In this document: positions 1-13,997 of the stretch, piece after piece
Layout of the letters: the number at the start of each line of letters is the position of its first letter
How positions within the stretch are numbered: the first letter of the stretch is position 1
NCBI GenBank assembly: GCA_963921425.1
Contig: OY992833.1
Span: 1,924,501 to 1,988,500, forward strand
Origin: Dryas octopetala
Lineage: Eukaryota > Streptophyta > Magnoliopsida > Rosales > Rosaceae
Direction: 5' to 3'
DNA length: 64,000 nt
Notes under the pieces: generated by a model
The model's input: only the letters and a program-made list of their open reading frames with translations
Database searches by the model: none
What the model was told of the DNA's origin: nothing
Program-made: the position numbers and the translations under genes

Positions 1-784
1 ATGTTTTAGGGGATTAATAGGTTGAAGATTTATAGTTAGTGTTTTTTATTGAGGATATATTGTGTAGCTGCAATGTTCTCTAAATGCAGATGCAGTTGTC
101 AACCGATTGGTGCTTTTTTTTTTCCAGGCATTTGGCTTGGTTTTTGTCTTGGAACGTAATAACACAAGCGACTGTCTTTTTGGGTAATTAAATTAGTGGT
201 TTGTCACTTATCGTTAATGGACAGAAGGAGGCCTTAGGCAATTACCTAAGTAGCCTTATCCTTGCGCCGCCTTGCCAATATTAGTTTATCCTAAATTCAA
301 AAGGCCGGTTTGGTATTTTCTATTGTTTTTAATTAAAAATAAAGACCGGTTTGAAGCAGCTCTTTTCCGATTAATTTAGCTGGCACCATTTGTATCTGAA
401 TTTATGCTGCAAAGAGTAAATTCCCACTTGGTTGTCTGAATATAGTTTTCCAGCTGTGGAAGTTTACTTGGGCCATTCTTTTGATAAAGGGTGGGGACTT
501 GTACTTAGGCCATTCTTTTGATAGAGGGTGGGCACTTGTACTTGGGCCATCTCTCTCTGAAACGGGGCATTTTTTCCATTGATAGATGTTCATTAACAAA
601 GTGATCTCATCATGATAATTGAAAATTGGATTTCAAACTTTTCAGTAGCAAGTTCGCCTCATAAATTATATAAGCTATTATCTCATTTCTTAGTACTTCC
701 CTCGTTTAATTTGGAAACCTTTCCTATATTTGTTCTCTCACGAAAATTGTTTGCCTTATGGTATTTTGTATTTAAATTTCACAG
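1..784 (+). other. Upstream intron sequence of the NO VEIN-type gene
   Basis: AT-rich sequence with no convincing coding stretch on either strand. It ends in a T-rich tract and an acceptor (…TTTCACAG, 784) directly before the first recognisable exon, so it is most simply the tail of an intron. The missing N-terminal exons should lie left of the window. An undetected small exon here cannot be excluded. Confidence 0.6.
471..553. repeat. 37-bp minisatellite, about 2.2 copies
   Basis: The block GGCCATTCTTTTGAT…AGGGTGGG…ACTTGTACTT starts at 471, 508 and 545, giving a 37-bp period; the third copy is truncated. It lies in the presumed intron and shows no sign of coding. Confidence 0.8.
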
Positions 785-3522
785 GTGTTTCTGTTGAGGA
801 CATAATCCGGAAAGTTGCTATGTATTTTGAGATTGATCAAGGAATACATAGCAATAGTACATCTCTTCAGGAGAAGATATTTATCTTCTTGAGAAAGCTT
901 TCTGATTGCGAGCTTTGGTTGGTGGAAGAATTTCGTGTCAAGGAATTTGGATCCCTCGGTTATGGGGAGTTTTTAATTTTCTTAGAAAAATATGCTTGTC
1001 TACTGCCACATGAGCTGTGCAAGTTTCTGACTGGTGATGCAAGTGAAAAGTGCCCTTTGGAGGTTTGCATGCTCCAGCACCATTTGGTTGGTTTAGTATC
1101 TCAAGCTTTGAATAGTTTATGGGAGGATGAAAATATTACCAAACAGAAAATTTTATTGCTGCTTAGGAAGCAGTTCCCTTCGGTTAGTTTCAAAACTATC
1201 GAAAATGGTTCTGTAGAAGACTTTTTAAGCATAGTGGGAAAGCATAAAAACACTGTGATTTCCAAATGTGTTCTATTTTCAATGACATTATGTGGAACTA
1301 GTTATGCTATAGACTCATCAGCACACTATGAGAATGTCATATTGAAAAGCACTTTGGTGAATACCAACAGTGGCCAGAAAGCAAAATCCAATGAATCTGT
1401 TACGTCCAAGGATGCGATTCAAGTCTTACATAGAGCACCAATGATGTCAGATTTAAACTTATGGTTACATTGGGACCTTTTATTTGCTCCCTCTCTTGGT
1501 CCTCTTATACCATGGTTATTGAATGAAGTCAACACAGATGAATTGTTGTGTTTGGTGACCAAGGACGGAAAAGTGATTCGGTTAGATCATTCAGCTACCG
1601 TAGATTCATTCTTGGAAGCTGCACTTCAAGGCTCCTCGTTCCAAACAGCATTGAAAATGTTATCTCTGTTTTCACTAGTTGGGGGAGAAAAACATGTCCC
1701 TGTGTCCCTTTTGAAAATCCATACTCAACATGCATTTGAACTCATGTTGAAGAATTATCTAGATGATATGGAAGTATATGAAAATAAGAATTCTCTTAAT
1801 TACGGAAAAGCACTGTCTGGACAAGAAATGGTTGGTGAAGTTGGTACTGATAATTTCTCTAGTGAATTACACAGAGACTTAAGCAAGATGAATATTGCGA
1901 CACCTGTTATATCAAGATTTGTCCTTGAATGTCTTGGGTATCTACCTGCAGAGTTTCGTGGTTTTGCTACTGATGTATTGCTTTCTGGGATGCAATCTGT
2001 TGTCAAATATGCTGCTTCAGCTATTTTGTCTGAATGCAGCCAATCAGAGCAGCGTCTCATGCTTCATGAAGTTGGATTGTCTCTTGGTATAGTGGAGTGG
2101 ATTAATGATTACTATGCATTTTGCTCCAATGATACTATTAACTTGATCATATCTGGGGATTCATGCTCCAATGCTGTTAGATATGAAATGGGGTCAAGCT
2201 CAAAGCATATACAAGATGTGTCAGATAAGTTTTCTGCTTCTGAAGGTAGCATGGGTGCATATGTTAGTGCAGATGAGCAGAAAGATGGATGTTCTGATGT
2301 CTGTCTGAAGATTGGCGGTGCAGTAGCTTCTGATGCTAGAATTGGCAGTGGTTACACACAACATTCTACTGAACTTAATGAATGTAAAGATGCAGCCCAG
2401 GTAATTGAGGCAATCAGGAGAGATGAATTTGGTCTTGATTCAAGCCTATCAAGTGTTGAAAGTATCATGTTGAAGAAGCAGCATGCGCGCTTAGGGAGAG
2501 CTCTACATTGTCTTTCTCAGGAATTGTATTCTCAGGATTCACACTTTCTTCTTGAGCTGGTAAAGCTGCTTTCTTTTCATTGTGCTTAGTGCAGTCATCT
2601 AATCAATAATGAAATGAACCATATGGAAGCTCTGTTCTTTTCTTTGTTTTTTTTTGTCGTTCCCTTTATTAGTTATCATATTATATGCTGCCAAGTAATT
2701 TCTGGAAGTTCTCCTGGATGCTGATTGTTAAGTGAATTTTTCCAATATTCAAACTTCTTCCCAGGTCTTCCCTCTATCATTTATCTTATTTATGCTGCCA
2801 TGTAACTTCTGGAAGTTCTACTGGATGCTAATGTTAAGTGAACTTTGCTAATATTCAAACTTCTTCCCAGGTTGCACCAACCAGCGATTGTATGTGTGTG
2901 TGTGTGTTATATATATACACACACACACACAATTGCTTAACAGGATAGTCTCCATGATATAATATGGCACATTTAAATTTAGACTCAAGGTTTTGAAAAG
3001 CATAACCTACGGAATGTGTGATGCTTTACTTTGTTAGAATATTAAAATTGGCCTCGTCTATGTGATATCAGTCATCACCATTTACTATCTTGTAAGTCCA
3101 ATGATACATTAAGTGAGTACATATGAATAACCCAACCCCTACACCATACACACATAACATCACTTTATTTGGCCTTTTGGAAGTCTTGTCATGTTTCTAA
3201 CTCAGTTTCATACATACAATCTTTGCATGTATTTTATTCTTCCTTATTGCTTCAGGTTCAAAATGCTGATGATAATACCTACCCAACAAATGTAGAGCCA
3301 ACTCTAACATTCATTCTTCAAGAGTCAGGTATTATTGTTTTAAATAATGAGCGGGGCTTCTCTGCCCAGAACATTAAAGCACTATGTGATGTTGGAAGTT
3401 CAACGAAGAAAGGATCTAATGCTGGATATATAGGACAGAAGGGCATTGGTTTCAAATCAGTATTTCGGGTAGGTTGCGAAAAACACTGTAGTTATCATTC
3501 TCTGTCTTCTCTGCTCTGCTCT

Positions 3523-3582
<60 letters not shown>

Positions 3583-6500
3583 TCAAACTGTACTTGTTTT
3601 TACTTGATCGTTGGCTGCTTTAAGTGAAGTACCTCGTACAGTCATGCTATTGTTCAAATTTCTTGGCAGGCCTTATTTAAGGGTTTTTGTTTATAGTTTT
3701 AATTGCTTCTATGAATTGTTTATTGTATTTCTTAATGAAATCTCTCATCTTCATTCATCCTGTTCTGGGATTTTTTCCCTGTTTGGAGGAGCCTTGCTCC
3801 ATTGGATTCATAAATTTTTGTTTATATCGTTTCGTTTCATTTTTTGTTTATATCTTGATGCCCTGGTTATCTATGGCGGTGTCATGGCCAATAATAATTA
3901 AAAAGAAAATTGGGATAGAGAGAGGAAGAGGAGAGGAGTAATTTTTTTTTTTTTTTTAACTATTTTATTAAAAGTTTGATAATTAAAGGTAAAACGGGTA
4001 TTATCATATTAGATGGGTGTGGTGAGTGAAAACTCAAACTAAGAAAGCTAATTTTCCTTTTGGCTCTTAAATGTATCCGTACACTCTATTGATAATGCGC
4101 TTTCATTGATATGTGCGGATGTTTCTGCAGGTCACAGATGCTCCAGAAATTCATTCCAATGGATTCCATATCAAGTTTGATATAAGTGAGGGTCAGATTG
4201 GTTTTGTTTTGCCAACAGTTGTACCTCCTTGCAATATTGACTTGTTTAATAGGCTAACTTCTAGTGACAGTGATCAACTGGATCGTAACTGCTGGAACAC
4301 TTGCATTGTTCTTCCTTTAAGATCAAAATTATTAGATGGAACTGTCATGAAAAACATTATAAATATGTTTTCAGATCTTCATCCATCTTTATTACTCTTT
4401 CTTCACCGCCTCCAGTGTATCAAGTTTAGAAACTTGCTTGATGGTTCACTTACCGTCATGAGAAAAGAAATTGTGGGAGACGGTATCGTTAAGGTTTCAC
4501 ATGGGAACAAGAAAATGACATGGTTTGTAGTATCTCAGAAATTGCAAGCAGATTTTATTCGTAGTGATGTACAAAAAACAGAAATCTCAATAGCTTTTAC
4601 ATTGAAGGAATCAGACAAAGGAGATTATTGTCCTGATCTAGTCCAACAGCCTGTTTTTGCATTTCTTCCTCTAAGAACTTATGGCCTGAAATTTATTCTT
4701 CAGGGGGATTTTGTTCTTCCTTCATCTAGAGAGGAAGTGGATGGTGATAGTCCATGGAACCAGTGGCTGTTGTCAGAATTTCCTAGTTTGTTTGTTAATG
4801 TGGAGAAATCCTTTTGTGCTCTTCCATGTTTTAGAGAGAATCCAGGAAGAGCTGTGGCAGCTTATATGTCCTTTGTTCCGCTTGTTGGGGAAGTGTATGG
4901 CTTCTTTTCTTCTCTTCCTCGATTGATTATTTCTAAATTATGTATGTCGAATTGCTTACTCCTGGAAGGAGGAAATAATGAATGGGTTCCTCCTTGCAAG
5001 GTCCTAAGAGGTTGGAATGAACAGGCTCGTTTGCTTCTTCCTGATGGTTTACTACATGAGCATCTTGGCCTTGGATTCTTGGATAAAAATATAGTTCTGC
5101 CTGATCCACTTGCAAGAGCACTAGGTATTGCGGAGTATGGACCCAAAGTTCTGCTTCAAGTTATGAACTCTTTATGTCATGTGCAAAATGGCCTCAAATC
5201 AATGGGTCTGGGTTGGCTGGCCTCTTGGCTAAGTGCACTTTATGCAATGTCATTCAATTCTTCTCTGGTAGCTTCATTTGACTGTGGAAAAGATATGGAA
5301 TTTATAGAAAACCTTCGGAAACTTGCATTGATTCCTCTTTCAGATGGTACATATGGTGCGGTAGAGGAAGGCCCAATTTGGTTACATTTGGATGCCTTAA
5401 GCACTGGGTTTGAGGGTCAGCATGGACTTGAGTCTTTTCAAAATTTATATGCTAAGCTTCGGATCGTAAGTCCTGCCCTCCTGTCTACGTCACCTGTAGA
5501 TATGTTATCCATGGATGCAACAACAGTTGACAAACTCACGAGTATGCTTCATAGAATTGGTGTCCAGCAGTTGTCCGCACATGAAATTGTCAAGGTGCAC
5601 GTCTTGCCAGCTATATCTGATAACAGAATTACAGATGGGGATAAGAATTTGATGACTGAATATGTCTGCTTTGTAATGGTCCACCTACAGTCAAGCTGTT
5701 CTGATTGTCATGTTGAAGGGGAACACATAATATCAGAAATACGAAATAAAGCTTATATATCAACAAATCATGGTTTTAAAAGGCCTTCTGAGGTATCAAT
5801 CCATTTCAGTAAAGAATATGGAAATCCTGCGGACATTAATAAGTTGATTACTATGGTGGATATGAAGTGGCATGAGGTTGACGTCTCCTATTTGAAGCAT
5901 CCGGTCACAAAATTGCTCCCATGTGGACTGATGAAGTGGAGGGAGTTTTTTCAGCAAATTGGAATAACGGATTTTGTGAAAGTAGTTCAAGTTGAGAAGG
6001 GAATTACTGACATGTCTGATGGACTATTTAAGAATGTGATATGGGATAAGGACTTAATTTCCCTTGGATCAAAGGTCACAGATTGGGAGTCCCCTGAATT
6101 GGTTGATTTATTGTTGCTATTGGCCAGAGATGGAAACAAAAGTGGTTGTGAATATCTCTTAGAGGTTCTTGATACTTTATGGGATGATTGCTATAGTGAA
6201 AAAGCTACAGGTTACTGTGCTTCTAAATCTGTAGCAGATAGAAAGCCCTTCAAATCTTCTTTTATAAGCAGCATCTGTGATGTGAAATGGGTAGCATCAA
6301 AGATGGATGATGCACTTCACTATCCTAAAGATTTATATCACGATTGTGACGCAGTGCGCTCGATTCTTGGGGCATCTGCTCCATTTTCTGTTCCTAAGGT
6401 TCGTTTGGTATATCTACACTGAATTACCTCCCCATTTATGATTTTGAAAGTTATTATTTAGCCAATACTGCCTAACACTGATTTATTAGATTGAGACTTC

Positions 6501-9500
6501 ATTCAGTATAATGCATATGTGAATTTGACTTCAATTCAGTCAGCAATCCGATTATGATTTTTCTCCCTTTCTCTTTGTAAGAGATCTAAGGTCATGTAAT
6601 TTTCTGTAAATAAGTTTGAAAATTTTGCATCTTTTGCCACTGAAAAGCCTACTGTTTGATTGTTTCTATACTCAGAATGTGACAATAATTTACTTTGGAT
6701 AGTGAATTATAAATCTCACTGTAATCAATTACAATTTCAGCTGTATGAAAACCTTAAATCTTCTTTTGAAGTTTCTGCATAATCCATTGTGGTACATTTA
6801 TTCTTTTGAAACAGGTGAGAAGTGGAAAGTTTGTAAGTGATATTGGGTTTAAGACGATAGTTTCTCTTGACGATGCTGTGGAGGTTTTGAAGCTATGGAG
6901 ACGTGAGAATGCATTCAAGGCCAGGTATGATTTTGACCTTTCCATGATGATTGTCTTCATTTATTCAGAAGTGATATCATTTGCTTCTCTTTCTTACTTT
7001 GGATATCTTATGCTACTTTATTGTGCCATAAGATAAAATATAAGTAGTTAAACCAAAAGAAGTGGTTCTATAGTATCATTTGCTTTTTTAGGCTTAGCCG
7101 ATATCAATGGCAAGTATTTCTAAGCAATCTTCCTATCTGGAGAACAATATAAATCTTTCCCTAAAATAATAATTGTCGCAAAGATTTCTATGAATTATTG
7201 GTCTGTCCTGTGCAAAGGTGATTCTGAGAGTGCTGATCTTATTTTTGTCTTATTCTTTCATGTCGTAAATTTAGGTTAAGGTTACTCATTTGTTTGGAAT
7301 GGTGTGGGTCTGGCCATGAAATTGCTATTCTTTTCTGGCTGAGGATAATTGGGGCGTTGGGGCTAGTATGAAGGATCTTGGCCGATCTGTTCGCTTTGGA
7401 TTGTTTGGATGGAAGGAAAAAACAGAATCTTTAGTGATACCATGGAGGAAGTGGATTATCTATGAGAAAGAATTAGGTTCTTAGCATCTTTATGGTTGCC
7501 ATTGTCAAAGTGTTTTTAGGGATATTCTATTTAGTCTAGTTCAGCTTGATTGGGTGGGAGTTATGAGCTGAATAAAATTTATATTTCCTATAAAAAGTTG
7601 CTTTCTGCATATTTCCATGTTTAAAGATGCATTATGTTTTCTTAGAATTAAATAAGCAAAGGTCACTGCTGTGAATCACAGGCCACTGAGTCTATGTTGG
7701 ATCAAAATTCTTTGTGAAACCATGTTGGTGGCTAATATTTCGGTTGATATGTGTGATCTATTGGTCAAATTTTGTTATCTTAGCCAAGGATGTACTCAAT
7801 CACTATTTGAACCTTCTTGCCTACTGCATTTCTCTTCCAAATCGTCATGCTCTAATTCACTCTTAATTTTTGTTTGTATGCTTCTCATGGATAAGGTTAT
7901 TTTCAACCAAAACCAATCCCGTCTTTCTCAAGCTCAGTCTTGCTTGAATGTAGTCATGTGAGCTTATGTATGCTATTTGATATCGTTGCCAACATTTGTC
8001 CAAGAAAATTTCACAGAAAATTCTCATTTTAAGTGCATCTTCTGATGTTTACCATTATCCATTCAACACCATATGGCATTCTTATGTTTTACATTTTATT
8101 GTTTATTTGTTTAACTTTGCATGATGCTTCACATTTTAAATGATGTTGTCTTTCATTTATTCTATCTTCCAGCCTAGCGCAAATGTTCAAATTTTACACA
8201 TTAATCTGGAATGAAATGGCTGCTTCGAAGCAGAAAATAGCAGAGGAGTTCAATTCAGGACCTTCTATATTTGTTCCATATGCCTCTAGATTCAGGGATA
8301 AGAATGTGGTATCTGGTACATTTTTGTCCCCTGAAGAAGTATTTTGGCATGATTCCACTTCCTTTGTAGACCAAATTAAGGAGATCCATCCTCAGTGCAG
8401 CTCAACAGGAACAACTCATGGTCCCTTGAATAAGACCCTTTGCAATTTCTACCCAGGCCTTCATGACTTCTTTGTTGATGGGTGTGGAGTACATGAGACC
8501 CCTCCTCTCCGTAGCTACCTTCAGATTTTGCTTGATTTATCACATGTTGCTTTGCCTTCACAAGCAGCTAATGCAGTAAGTAATCACATTTTGAGCAATA
8601 TTCCAGTTCATGCAAGCTGCACTGTGACCTATGTGTATCGTGTCTCAGGTTTTTCAAGTTTTTCTGAAGTGGACTGATGGACTAAAATCAGGATTCAGTG
8701 CTGAGGATATTGTATACTTGAAAGATTCTCTTGCAAAGATGGAATTTGTGGTGCTTCCTACTGTACAAGATAAGTGGGTTTCACTACATCCTTCCTTTGG
8801 TCTTTTGTGCTGGTGTGATGATGAGAAATTAAGCAAGCAGTTTAAGCATTTGGATGGCATTGATTTTCTATACTTTGGTGAACTGAGTAAGGATGATGAA
8901 GAGATGCTACGTACAAAAGTGTCCATCCTCATGCAAACTTTAGGGATTCCTGCTCTTTCAGAGGTAAGATATCTGTGTGTGTGCATGTGCACATGCACAA
9001 GGAGCGTGTATGTGTATGAAACTTAAGCACATGTTCTGTGGTAAAAATGAACTTCAATAAGTCCTAATAATTTTTAAGTTTTCCATGCATTCTTATATGA
9101 AATGACATTGCGCAATGTAAAATTCAGGATCTATATGTTTCACTCCTAAAAAGAAAGAATAGGATAATAAATTTAAAAGAAATAAAATGAAAGAAACTGT
9201 AGTCCTGAATCACCCTTTTACTTTGTGCATTTACTTGCAGGTTGTAACTCGTGAGGCAATATATTCTGGTCTGGAAGACTGTAGCTTTAAAGCTGCATTG
9301 CTGGATTGGGCTCTTCCATATGCACAGCGCTACTTACATAGTGTACACCCAAATATATATTCTCAACTCAAGCAGTCTGATTCTGATATCCTAAATCGTC
9401 TGCAAGTGGTAGTTGTTGAAAAGCTGTTCTACCGGAATGTTATAAGGAGTGCTGGAAGTGAATCCCAGAAGCAAGTTGAATGTAGTTGTCTTCTGGAGGT

Positions 9501-10979
9501 ATGTTATTTCATCCTTCATTGAATTTGCATGTACACTTGTGTGCATTTCATAATGTTTTTAGTATACTGCAAACTAATTTAGAAGTTCGTTGGAACCACA
9601 ATATATTTACAGCATACTAGAATACAAGGAATTAGCATTTGAAGCATATCTTGTTGGTTATGTGACATCCATCCTCCATACTTTGTTCTGGTTAAAAAAA
9701 AAAAAAAAGGAAATGTATCCAACAAAAGTGCAGACTTTTTTATTTTTTATTTTTTATTTCTCCTATAAAATGTTTTTTGTAACAGTTTTTCAATTTTGGA
9801 AGATATTTCACCAAGCACTTATGGAACTTGGTGTGATTGAGACATGCAAATGCTATCTCTCATTCCCTCTTTCATAACCTTATTCCTTTTATCTTGTAAA
9901 TGCAGGGTAGCATTTTGTATACAACCCAAGAATCAGATTCTCACGCATTATTTATGGAGTTTTCTCGCTTATTTTTTAATGGAAATCCTGAACTACACAT
10001 GGCAAATTTCCTTCATATGATCACAACCATGGCAAAATCAGGTTCAACTGAGCAGACAGAGTTTTTCATCTTAAATAGCCAAAAGGTGTCGAAGCTTCCT
10101 GATGGCGAATCTGTTTGGTCCCTTTCTTCTGTGCATTCAATGACACTGAATGATAAATCACTCCAGACGAGTTTTGCTTCAACAGAAGTAAATGAGCAAA
10201 ACAGTTGGGAATCCAAAGGGAAAACAGGAAACTGGCCGCCTGTTGATTGGAAAACTGCACAGGCACCAGCTTCACAGCCTAGCAGCGCCTTGCAAACTAC
10301 AGTGGATGGTGATTCTGAAGGCATTGTTATACAAACAGATAATTTGACTCCCAATTCTGTTGACAATAATTGGACCATAGAAGATGATTCAGCAGTCTCT
10401 GCGGCTTTAGTTTTGCCAGACTCCACTCATTTTCTAGAGAATTTTGGGAGGGATTGCAATGAGACTGACTTTGCAACGCATATTGAACTTGATCCTATTA
10501 ATTTAGATCTTGTTTCTGACCTTCCTGACTCGGGTTCATCTAATTTTAGCAAGAGAGATAAACTTAGATTTGGTACACCCAATGCAGCACAAGCAATGCT
10601 AACTGGGAGACTAGGTGAGCATGCTGCTTTTAAATACTTTATTGAGAATGCTGGCAAGTCAGTTGTGAAATGGGTTAATGAACATCACGAGACTGGGCTG
10701 CCGTATGACATAGTTGTAGAGGAAGACAATAGTAAAAAGTTCATTGAAGTTAAAGCAACCAAATCTTCAAGAAAGGACTGGTTTTTCATATCAATGAGAG
10801 AGTTGCAATTTGCAATTGAGAAAGGTGAAGCTTTCAGCATTGCCCATGTCATTTTTAAGGGTAATAATGTTGCAAGGGTCTCAGTGTACAACAATCTGGC
10901 GAAATTGTGCCATCTTCGCAAGCTGCAGTTGGCTCTCTTGCTGCCTGAGCAGCAGAAGGAATTTTCCGTTGTGTCATAA
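785..10979 (+). CDS. NOV: NO VEIN-type protein, C-terminal ~2,137 residues (5' partial)
   Basis: Exons: 785-2559, 3256-3468, 4131-6398, 6815-6924, 8173-8575, 8649-8963, 9241-9498 and 9906-10979 (stop TAA). All junctions are GT-AG and phases agree; the sum is 2 bases completing a split codon plus 2,138 codons including the stop. Exon 1 ends LLEL and exon 2 opens VQNADDN, the N-box of a GHKL/histidine-kinase-type ATPase. NNERGF (where canonical GHKL has DxGxG) and GYIGQKGIGFKSVF follow, the latter continuing into VTDAPEIHSNGF of exon 3. The last exon carries the NOV C-terminal domain (DUF3883, about 10570-10900; LGEHAAFKYF, DIVVEE, FIEVKAT), which resembles a restriction-endonuclease-like fold. 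Known role of the family: Arabidopsis NO VEIN is a large, plant-specific nuclear protein needed for vein formation and auxin-dependent patterning. About 2,700 residues are usual, so roughly 600 are missing to the left. No break is seen. Confidence 0.93.
2685..2872. repeat. 107-bp tandem duplication in a NO VEIN intron
   Basis: ATGCTGCCAAGTAATTTCTGG… at 2685 recurs at 2792 with the same downstream order (GGAAGTTCT, GGATGCT, AATATTCAAACTTC, TTCCCAGG). Each copy ends in a pyrimidine-rich CCCAG that looks like a splice acceptor, but neither joins an open frame. The intron is 2560-3255. Confidence 0.8.
2889..2930. repeat. (TG)n-(TA)n-(CA)n palindromic microsatellite
   Basis: A TG run followed by a TA run and a CA run makes a self-complementary block of about 40 bp in the intron 2560-3255. 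Confidence 0.85.
3523..3578. repeat. (TC)n microsatellite in a NO VEIN intron
   Basis: An uninterrupted CT run of about 50 bp just downstream of the donor at 3469. It inflates an apparent open frame, but exon 2 ends at 3468 and the protein resumes at 4131. Confidence 0.9.
7300..7590 (+). mobile_element. LINE (non-LTR retrotransposon) 3'-end remnant
   Basis: The sequence around 7390-7450 reads, with frameshifts, as the zf-RVT tail typical of plant L1-type LINEs (WIVWMEGKNRIFSD, cf. the family pattern W.(I/V)WMERNRRIF). Downstream pieces (EEVDYL, RFLASLWLP) follow in the usual order, separated by stops. It lies in sense orientation in the intron 6925-8172 and is old and non-functional. Confidence 0.7.
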
Positions 10980-11416
10980 AAGGTACTTCATGGCGTTCTC
11001 TGTTTGTTTGAAATTGGTTTGGTAAAGACAATAGCTAAATTGCAGCTATGCTTTTATGGAACTCCATACTCTTCCTCTTCTCTCATTTGATGCGTGAGCA
11101 GACTATTAACTGGATTTTATCACATTATACATGTAAAAGTTATGTTAATTTGCATGAAACAGTTCTGCTTTTGCGGATGAAATTGTGTGCTGGAATTAAA
11201 CATGGCGGGAACTATGATAAGGAGACCCTATTGAAATTTAAAGAAACTATTCAAATTTGATTATTTGTATGTTGTGATCCTCAGCCAGGATTCTTGATAT
11301 TCGATCGGAGAATTGAGTCATCTCTGTTGTATGTACAATCGATAAAAACATTTATGTGACAGCAATGTACATATGGATCCTCCTTTCATTTCTCACATAT
11401 TGTTGTGAGTGACCTA
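10980..11416 (+). other. Probable 3' UTR and downstream flank of the NO VEIN-type gene
   Basis: AT-rich sequence after the TAA stop with no conserved frame. It probably holds the 3' UTR and polyadenylation signals; the exact cleavage site cannot be told from sequence. It ends at the start of a MITE-like repeat. Confidence 0.5.
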
Positions 11417-11853
11417 GGGCTCATTTGGGATTGTCGTTAGACATTCAAAATCTGTCGTGGATGACAATTCTAAGTCACTCACAACAGTTTTTGTATTTGG
11501 TAACAAAATCAAAAACTGTACTGCCTTACCATTTAGGTCACTTACTAAAATTTTAAAAAGAAGCTATCCACTTGCTTTTTAAAACTGCAGTCTGCAGTGA
11601 ATGAAATTTGTGGGCCTTATTAATTAAAAAAATTTAATTGCCCAATATATCCTTAATTTTTATATAAAATGACAAATGTTTATCCCCCGCATATTTATTA
11701 TGTCTATTTTAGTAATTATAACCAGTCATAACAGTTTTACATTAAAATTTACCAAATATCTTAAAACTGTTTTTTGCACTCATAACATTTTTGAAAATAT
11801 AGTTTACAAAACACTCAATCGTTTTACTTCACAGCAATACCAACTAGGCCTTT
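11417..11853. mobile_element. hAT-type MITE candidate
   Basis: The left end GGGCTCATTTGGGATTG and the reverse complement of the right end (AAGGCCTAGTTGGTATTG) are similar. They match the style of common plant hAT MITEs that start GGGCC(T)GTTTGG. No open frame lies between them. I could not define a clean target duplication, so the limits are approximate. Confidence 0.45.
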
Positions 11854-13088
11854 AAATATAAATCTATACAAGACACAAGGAGAATAGTAATTTTATTTTA
11901 TAAATTGAACTCCTCTAAGAAAAGAGCACCACCGACATATATAACAACACATGGCAAATTAAATCTTGAGATGGAAACCAAAATTGACCAACATGATCAA
12001 CAATCAAAATTAGAGAAAATTACCAAAATAGTCCACTTATTGTTTCATTTGTCTTGATTTTGTCTACGATTTTTTTTTTGGCTATTTTGATCCCCGAATT
12101 ATTTGACGTTTGTCATTTTTGTCCATTCTATTAAAATGTCATAAACAGACGTTAAATGGAGGGGCAAAATAGTTCATTTCATCTCCTATTTTCTAATTTT
12201 TCTTCTTAATTTTGACCCAACTACTTTTAACTTATATATCAAATCACCAACAAATTCAGCAATCTTGTACTAGCTTTGAATGAATCTTCTTTTTATAATC
12301 ATATAAAAAGCATTTAAAACAGAGTTATAAAACTTAAGATAAATGATCACAAAGTAAGTTACCTGAAACTGCTATTTTTCTATAAATATTTTTAATTTTC
12401 TTACAATTTCAATTTCCTTCAAGTTCAACACCACAAATCAATTTCTTAGGCTACTAGAAACATGTTTAAAGTATCCTAATCCATCATCCAACTTCAAACT
12501 AACCTAGAAATCAAAATCTCAATTAAGAACATAAAACCCCCAAACTAAAAAATTGATAATAGTACACCTCAACCCGAATTACCCTTCAATTCTCTTCTTT
12601 TTGTGACCCAAATACCTAGAAACTAAATGAGAATTGAAGGAAAATTCGGGTTGGGGTGTACTTATTAATTTTTTTAGTTTTGAGATTTTATGTTCTTAAT
12701 TGAGATTTTGATTTTTAAGTTGATGTAAGGTTGGGTGATGGATTGAGAGACTTTAAACATATTTCTAGTAGTCTAATAAATTGATTTGAGGTATTGAATT
12801 CGAAGGAAATTAAAGTCGAAAGAAAATTTGAAAATTTGATAGAAAAATGACAATTTTTGGTAGCCTACTTTGTGTTTATTTATCTCAAGTTTTATAACTC
12901 CGTTTTGAATGTTTTTTATATGGTTGTAAAGAGGAGATTCATAGCTTCAAAACTAGAATAAGAGTACTGAATTTGGTTGAAATTTGATAGGTAAAAAGTT
13001 GGGTCAAAATTAAGAAGAAAAACTAGAAAACATAGGACAAAATGGACCATTTGCCCCTCCATTTAAAGTATGTTTATATATAACATTA

Positions 13089-13130
13089 GAGAGCTGCTAT
13101 TTGCACACCCCTAATTTTCTCTTTGCACAC
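13089..13130. repeat. Left terminal inverted repeat of the MULE
   Basis: 42 bp, an exact reverse complement of 20258-20299 by eye. It contains two copies of a TTTGCACAC motif. Confidence 0.92.
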
Positions 13131-13671
13131 ACTTTTCTCCTACACACCCCTTATTAATTTGTCAAACATAAAATTTCTTTTTGACACACCCCTATTATGA
13201 CCAAAATACCCCAATCTCACTAATATGTCTAAATTTCTCTTTACACACCCTCTCAACCCAAACATTACACACCCCCACAAACACATCTACACTACACACC
13301 CCCCCTATCTCACCTCATCTCACCTCACAACTAACCAGCACCCACCATTGCCGACACCTACCTCCGGCTTCATCACCGCCGTCATCGCCGTCGTCGCCGT
13401 CGTCAGCACTGCCGTGAACTCCATCAGTGGCCTCATCAAATTTCTGCCACTCCTATCCCCACCACATCCACTAGAAGTGAGTTTCTCGAATAAATTAGTT
13501 GTAAATGTAAATGTTGTTTATTTAAATGTAAATCTAATACTTTTTTATCTAATTTGAATTAGTTAATCCATCCCAAATACCGTTTTCGTCTGTTTGAGAT
13601 GATTTGTAGGGAGGATTTCGGGTTTTGGAGTGAGCATTTTCGGGGTTTTTAGTTTTCTGATTTCGCAGCTC

Positions 13672-13997
13672 GTTCGGCACTGGTCTGCCGAACGAATTCA
13701 TTTCATTCGGCAGTCAGCTACCGAACTAAATGAATTGGTTCGGCAGAACCCTACCGAACGAATGCAAAATATCGGATTTCCATATTTTGGTTCGACAGGT
13801 GACTGTCTAACAATGAATATTAGTTCGGTGGTTACCTGCCGAACGAAATGAATTGGTTTAGCAGCACGCTACCGAACGAATGCAAAATTTCGAATTTCCC
13901 TATTTTGGTTCGACAGCCATCTGCCGAATGGTGGCCACTGTGTTCGACAGTCAATTGCCGAACAGTTGCCACTTTGCTCGGCAGTTGACTGCCGAAC
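13672..13997. repeat. Left subterminal hairpin array (nine 22-bp units)
   Basis: Nine units, each two 9-base arms, GTTCGGCAG and CTGCCGAAC (Y/R variants), separated by 4 variable bases. Units begin near 13672, and the last (GCTCGGCAG…CTGCCGAAC) ends at 13997. The spacers are often GAATGAATT-like. The array lies between the left TIR and the PMD gene. The loops differ while the arms are kept, which suggests the palindrome is the conserved feature. Confidence 0.88.

Noticed and set aside
3169-3627. Apparent 152-codon frame ending in a serine/leucine run
   Set aside because: Only 3256-3468 is coding (NOV exon with GHKL motifs); the rest is intron and a CT microsatellite.
7671-7961. 96-codon frame in NOV intron 6925-8172
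   Set aside because: No family resemblance, and it lies between well-supported splice sites; chance open frame.
13672-13997. CRISPR-like repeat array
   Set aside because: The repeats are palindromic units with irregular spacers inside a plant transposon; there are no cas genes and the sequence is a plant nuclear genome.
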